A stretch of DNA of 64,000 nt from FCB group bacterium (GTDB lineage Bacteria > Zixibacteria > MSB-5A5 > GN15 > JAAZOE01): the NCBI GenBank assembly GCA_024231695.1, contig JAAEQF010000742.1:1-64000 (forward strand), written 5' to 3'. This document shows, in pieces, positions 62,565 through 64,000 of the stretch. Under the pieces are notes generated by a model. It had not been told where the DNA came from, did no database searches, and saw nothing but the letters and a program-made list of their open reading frames with translations. Position 1 is the first letter of the stretch. The number at the start of each line of letters is the position of its first letter. The position numbers and the translations under genes are program-made.

Positions 62565-64000
62565 TCAATTCGGGCAAAGTGGCGTGCCACTTTTAAAGAT
62601 GAAATTTATGAGATAGACCGGATCGCCAATGTTGATACTTCCATCGCTGTTGGTATCTCCAATTTCCATCGGGACGGGCGAGGGGCCGTCCTTGAACACA
62701 AAGTTCATCAAATAGGTCACGTCGCCGACATTTACTACCCCGTCCTCATTGGCGTCGCCCAATCTGCAAATACCGTGTTCGTAGTAAATATCCAACATCT
62801 CCTGCCCGTGGCCTTTTGAGGGGGACTGAAACCACGCTCGCCAGAATTCGATAATGTCATGGGGGCGATGACCATCGATAAAACGATTGAGTAGAACGTC
62901 GAAGATATCATAAGCTCCCATATATAATGCATCACCCGTACCATCCGGATTGTAAGCATTAGGCCATGGAGCCGGGGGTACCTGATATGTGCTGTAGTCA
63001 TCATCGGGATAATCATAGATATCCCATAGAAGACAGCAAACTGCCCCTTCGTATTTAATTCCATAGTCGTTTGCCGAACCGTTTATTTGACTATTAAAAA
63101 GATCTTGTCCATTTTCGGCATTATATGAATCGGTGTCAGCAAAATTATTGTATAGATCGTGGTAAAAACTGTCATTTCTGACTGCGTCCGAAAAGAAAGT
63201 GGCAAAGCCTTCAGTTGCGGCAATTTCAGGCGTCGATATACTAAACCAACCGTGCGGTCCGGGATCCCAGTCATCAAAAAACTGATAATTGCCCTCCAAA
63301 AAGTGGCCGTATTCATGCATAATTACGTCTTTGTCATAAGTGTCTGGATTATCAGAAATATTCAAAATATGAATATAGATACTGTCAGGATCGTAATAGG
63401 TTCCATATGCTTCATTGTTGGATATGATCTGAATAAGCGGTGCGTACATTCCCGTTACATTGATCCAGTAGTCCTGAGCAACCAATGCCGCATCGGCTAT
63501 GAAAAAGGGGCCGCTTGCTGTTGCATCGGCGATGATTGTTGTATCATACACGCCGCTGGGCAAATCCGGCTGCTCGGGTGTTTCAATTTTATGAATATCT
63601 CCGTCGTATTCCTCTCTCACAGTGGTTGCGTCGTTGGCGGCATAAATGCGAAAATAGACATCCTGACCGGATAATCCTCCGTCATCAGTATTATCAACTG
63701 GCCCAAACGCAAAACTTCCATCGTTTTCTGTTACTGTTACATCTAATAATTGATCTGTGATTAGATCATTGTCCCACATCTCAATAGTAACATTACGTAT
63801 CGGTTCCTGACTTATCGTTGGCGGAACCGGATCTGTGTAAAATAGCTGGCCGGAGTAAGTGATTTTGTTGGAAATCGTAAAAAAATAGGGGCCGTTCCAG
63901 GGTGGCTTATAGATATCTATACCATCATTGTATGCCCATAACCAATACCCGCCATATCCAAACATTGCCGAATCAAGACATATCGTAGTACCTTCGGCTG
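62565..64000 (-). CDS. Metallopeptidase-like dockerin protein, 5' end off window
   Basis: The reading frame is still open at the right edge, so the N-terminus lies outside; about 478 residues are visible. The centre holds a zinc-peptidase motif HEYGH at 63303-63317, followed about 20 residues later by an EIAATEGFATFF segment with a possible third ligand. This places it among HExxH gluzincin-type proteins. The C-terminus is a dockerin pair (GDANEDGVVNVGDVTYL and GDTNSDGSINIGDPVYL) ending in PLCPN. It is probably a secreted peptidase. An in-frame ATG at 63965 is not the true start, because codons upstream continue without a stop and no ribosome binding site is seen there. It converges on the FlgD-tailed protein gene across hairpin repeats. 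Confidence 0.8.
   Translation of the reverse strand, partial: AEGTTICLDSAMFGYGGYWLWAYNDGIDIYKPPWNGPYFFTISNKITYSGQLFYTDPVPPTISQEPIRNVTIEMWDNDLITDQLLDVTVTENDGSFAFGPVDNTDDGGLSGQDVYFRIYAANDATTVREEYDGDIHKIETPEQPDLPSGVYDTTIIADATASGPFFIADAALVAQDYWINVTGMYAPLIQIISNNEAYGTYYDPDSIYIHILNISDNPDTYDKDVIMHEYGHFLEGNYQFFDDWDPGPHGWFSISTPEIAATEGFATFFSDAVRNDSFYHDLYNNFADTDSYNAENGQDLFNSQINGSANDYGIKYEGAVCCLLWDIYDYPDDDYSTYQVPPAPWPNAYNPDGTGDALYMGAYDIFDVLLNRFIDGHRPHDIIEFWRAWFQSPSKGHGQEMLDIYYEHGICRLGDANEDGVVNVGDVTYLMNFVFKDGPSPVPMEIGDTNSDGSINIGDPVYLINFIFKSGTPLCPN

Overview
The window looks like a chromosomal segment of a Gram-negative bacterium of the FCB type, most plausibly candidate phylum Zixibacteria or a close relative. 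This is an inference from gene content, not from a marker gene. The pointers are secreted proteins ending in a FlgD-like C-terminal domain with the SYPNPFN / NSPNPFN signature, dockerin-type repeats in proteins with no sign of a cellulosome, DUF3857/transglutaminase pairs, a PEP-CTERM protein, and an 11-gene NADH dehydrogenase-type operon without nuoE, nuoF or nuoG. I found no rRNA, tRNA, CRISPR array, insertion sequence or prophage.

Layout. 1-446: mosaic of short hairpin repeats. 447-13.4 kb: envelope and exported proteins (PEP-CTERM protein, lipoprotein glutathione peroxidase, Calx-beta/beta-helix lipoprotein, two tandem DUF3857/transglutaminase proteins, a GxDxY-repeat protein with a Rieske-like partner, an outer-membrane protein). 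13.7-17.1 kb: an orphan 206-residue protein, an HD-GYP protein, RidA and an MFS transporter. 17.6-25.8 kb: two very large secreted proteins (vWA/HYR/cohesin-like/dockerin/FlgD-like; GEVED/transglutaminase/dockerin). 25.8-26.4 kb: a gene-free stretch with a promoter, hairpins and two intrinsic terminators, a candidate small RNA locus. 26.4-36.4 kb: nuoABCDHIJKLMN. 36.5-38.1 kb: a DUF502 membrane protein and an EIIA-CBS protein. 38.1-41.3 kb, minus strand: a metal (probably zinc) uptake locus with a histidine-rich outer-membrane protein. 41.5-44.4 kb: a cation exchanger, then PhoU-like and Na/Pi cotransporter genes. 44.7-47.3 kb: an Ig-like lipoprotein and a large membrane protein. 47.4-60.5 kb: a Wzx/Wzy-type exopolysaccharide cluster. 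60.5-64 kb: hairpin repeats again, a FlgD-tailed secreted protein, and a metallopeptidase-dockerin gene cut by the window edge.

How the parts work together. The Nuo operon encodes the membrane arm and the quinone-side connecting arm of complex I. The electron-input module is absent, so the electron donor is unknown. The exopolysaccharide cluster covers the path from sugar-nucleotide modification (acetyltransferase, two DegT aminotransferases, epimerase fusion) through lipid-linked initiation (phosphoglycosyl transferase), chain extension and modification (GT4, methyltransferase), flipping (MurJ/Wzx-like) and polymerisation (O-antigen-ligase-like) to export (Wza-like plus Wzz-like). The metal locus pairs an outer-membrane channel, a periplasmic binding protein and a permease, but the ABC ATPase must lie elsewhere.

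Regulatory signals are unusually readable: at least seven intergenic TTGACA hexamers sit 16-18 bases from TATAAT-like boxes. The observations most worth following are the modular hairpin repeats, the 4TM-CBS-epimerase fusion with a changed catalytic lysine, the tandem transglutaminases of which one has lost its catalytic residues, the candidate small RNA, and the degenerate Rieske protein next to a GxDxY-repeat protein.
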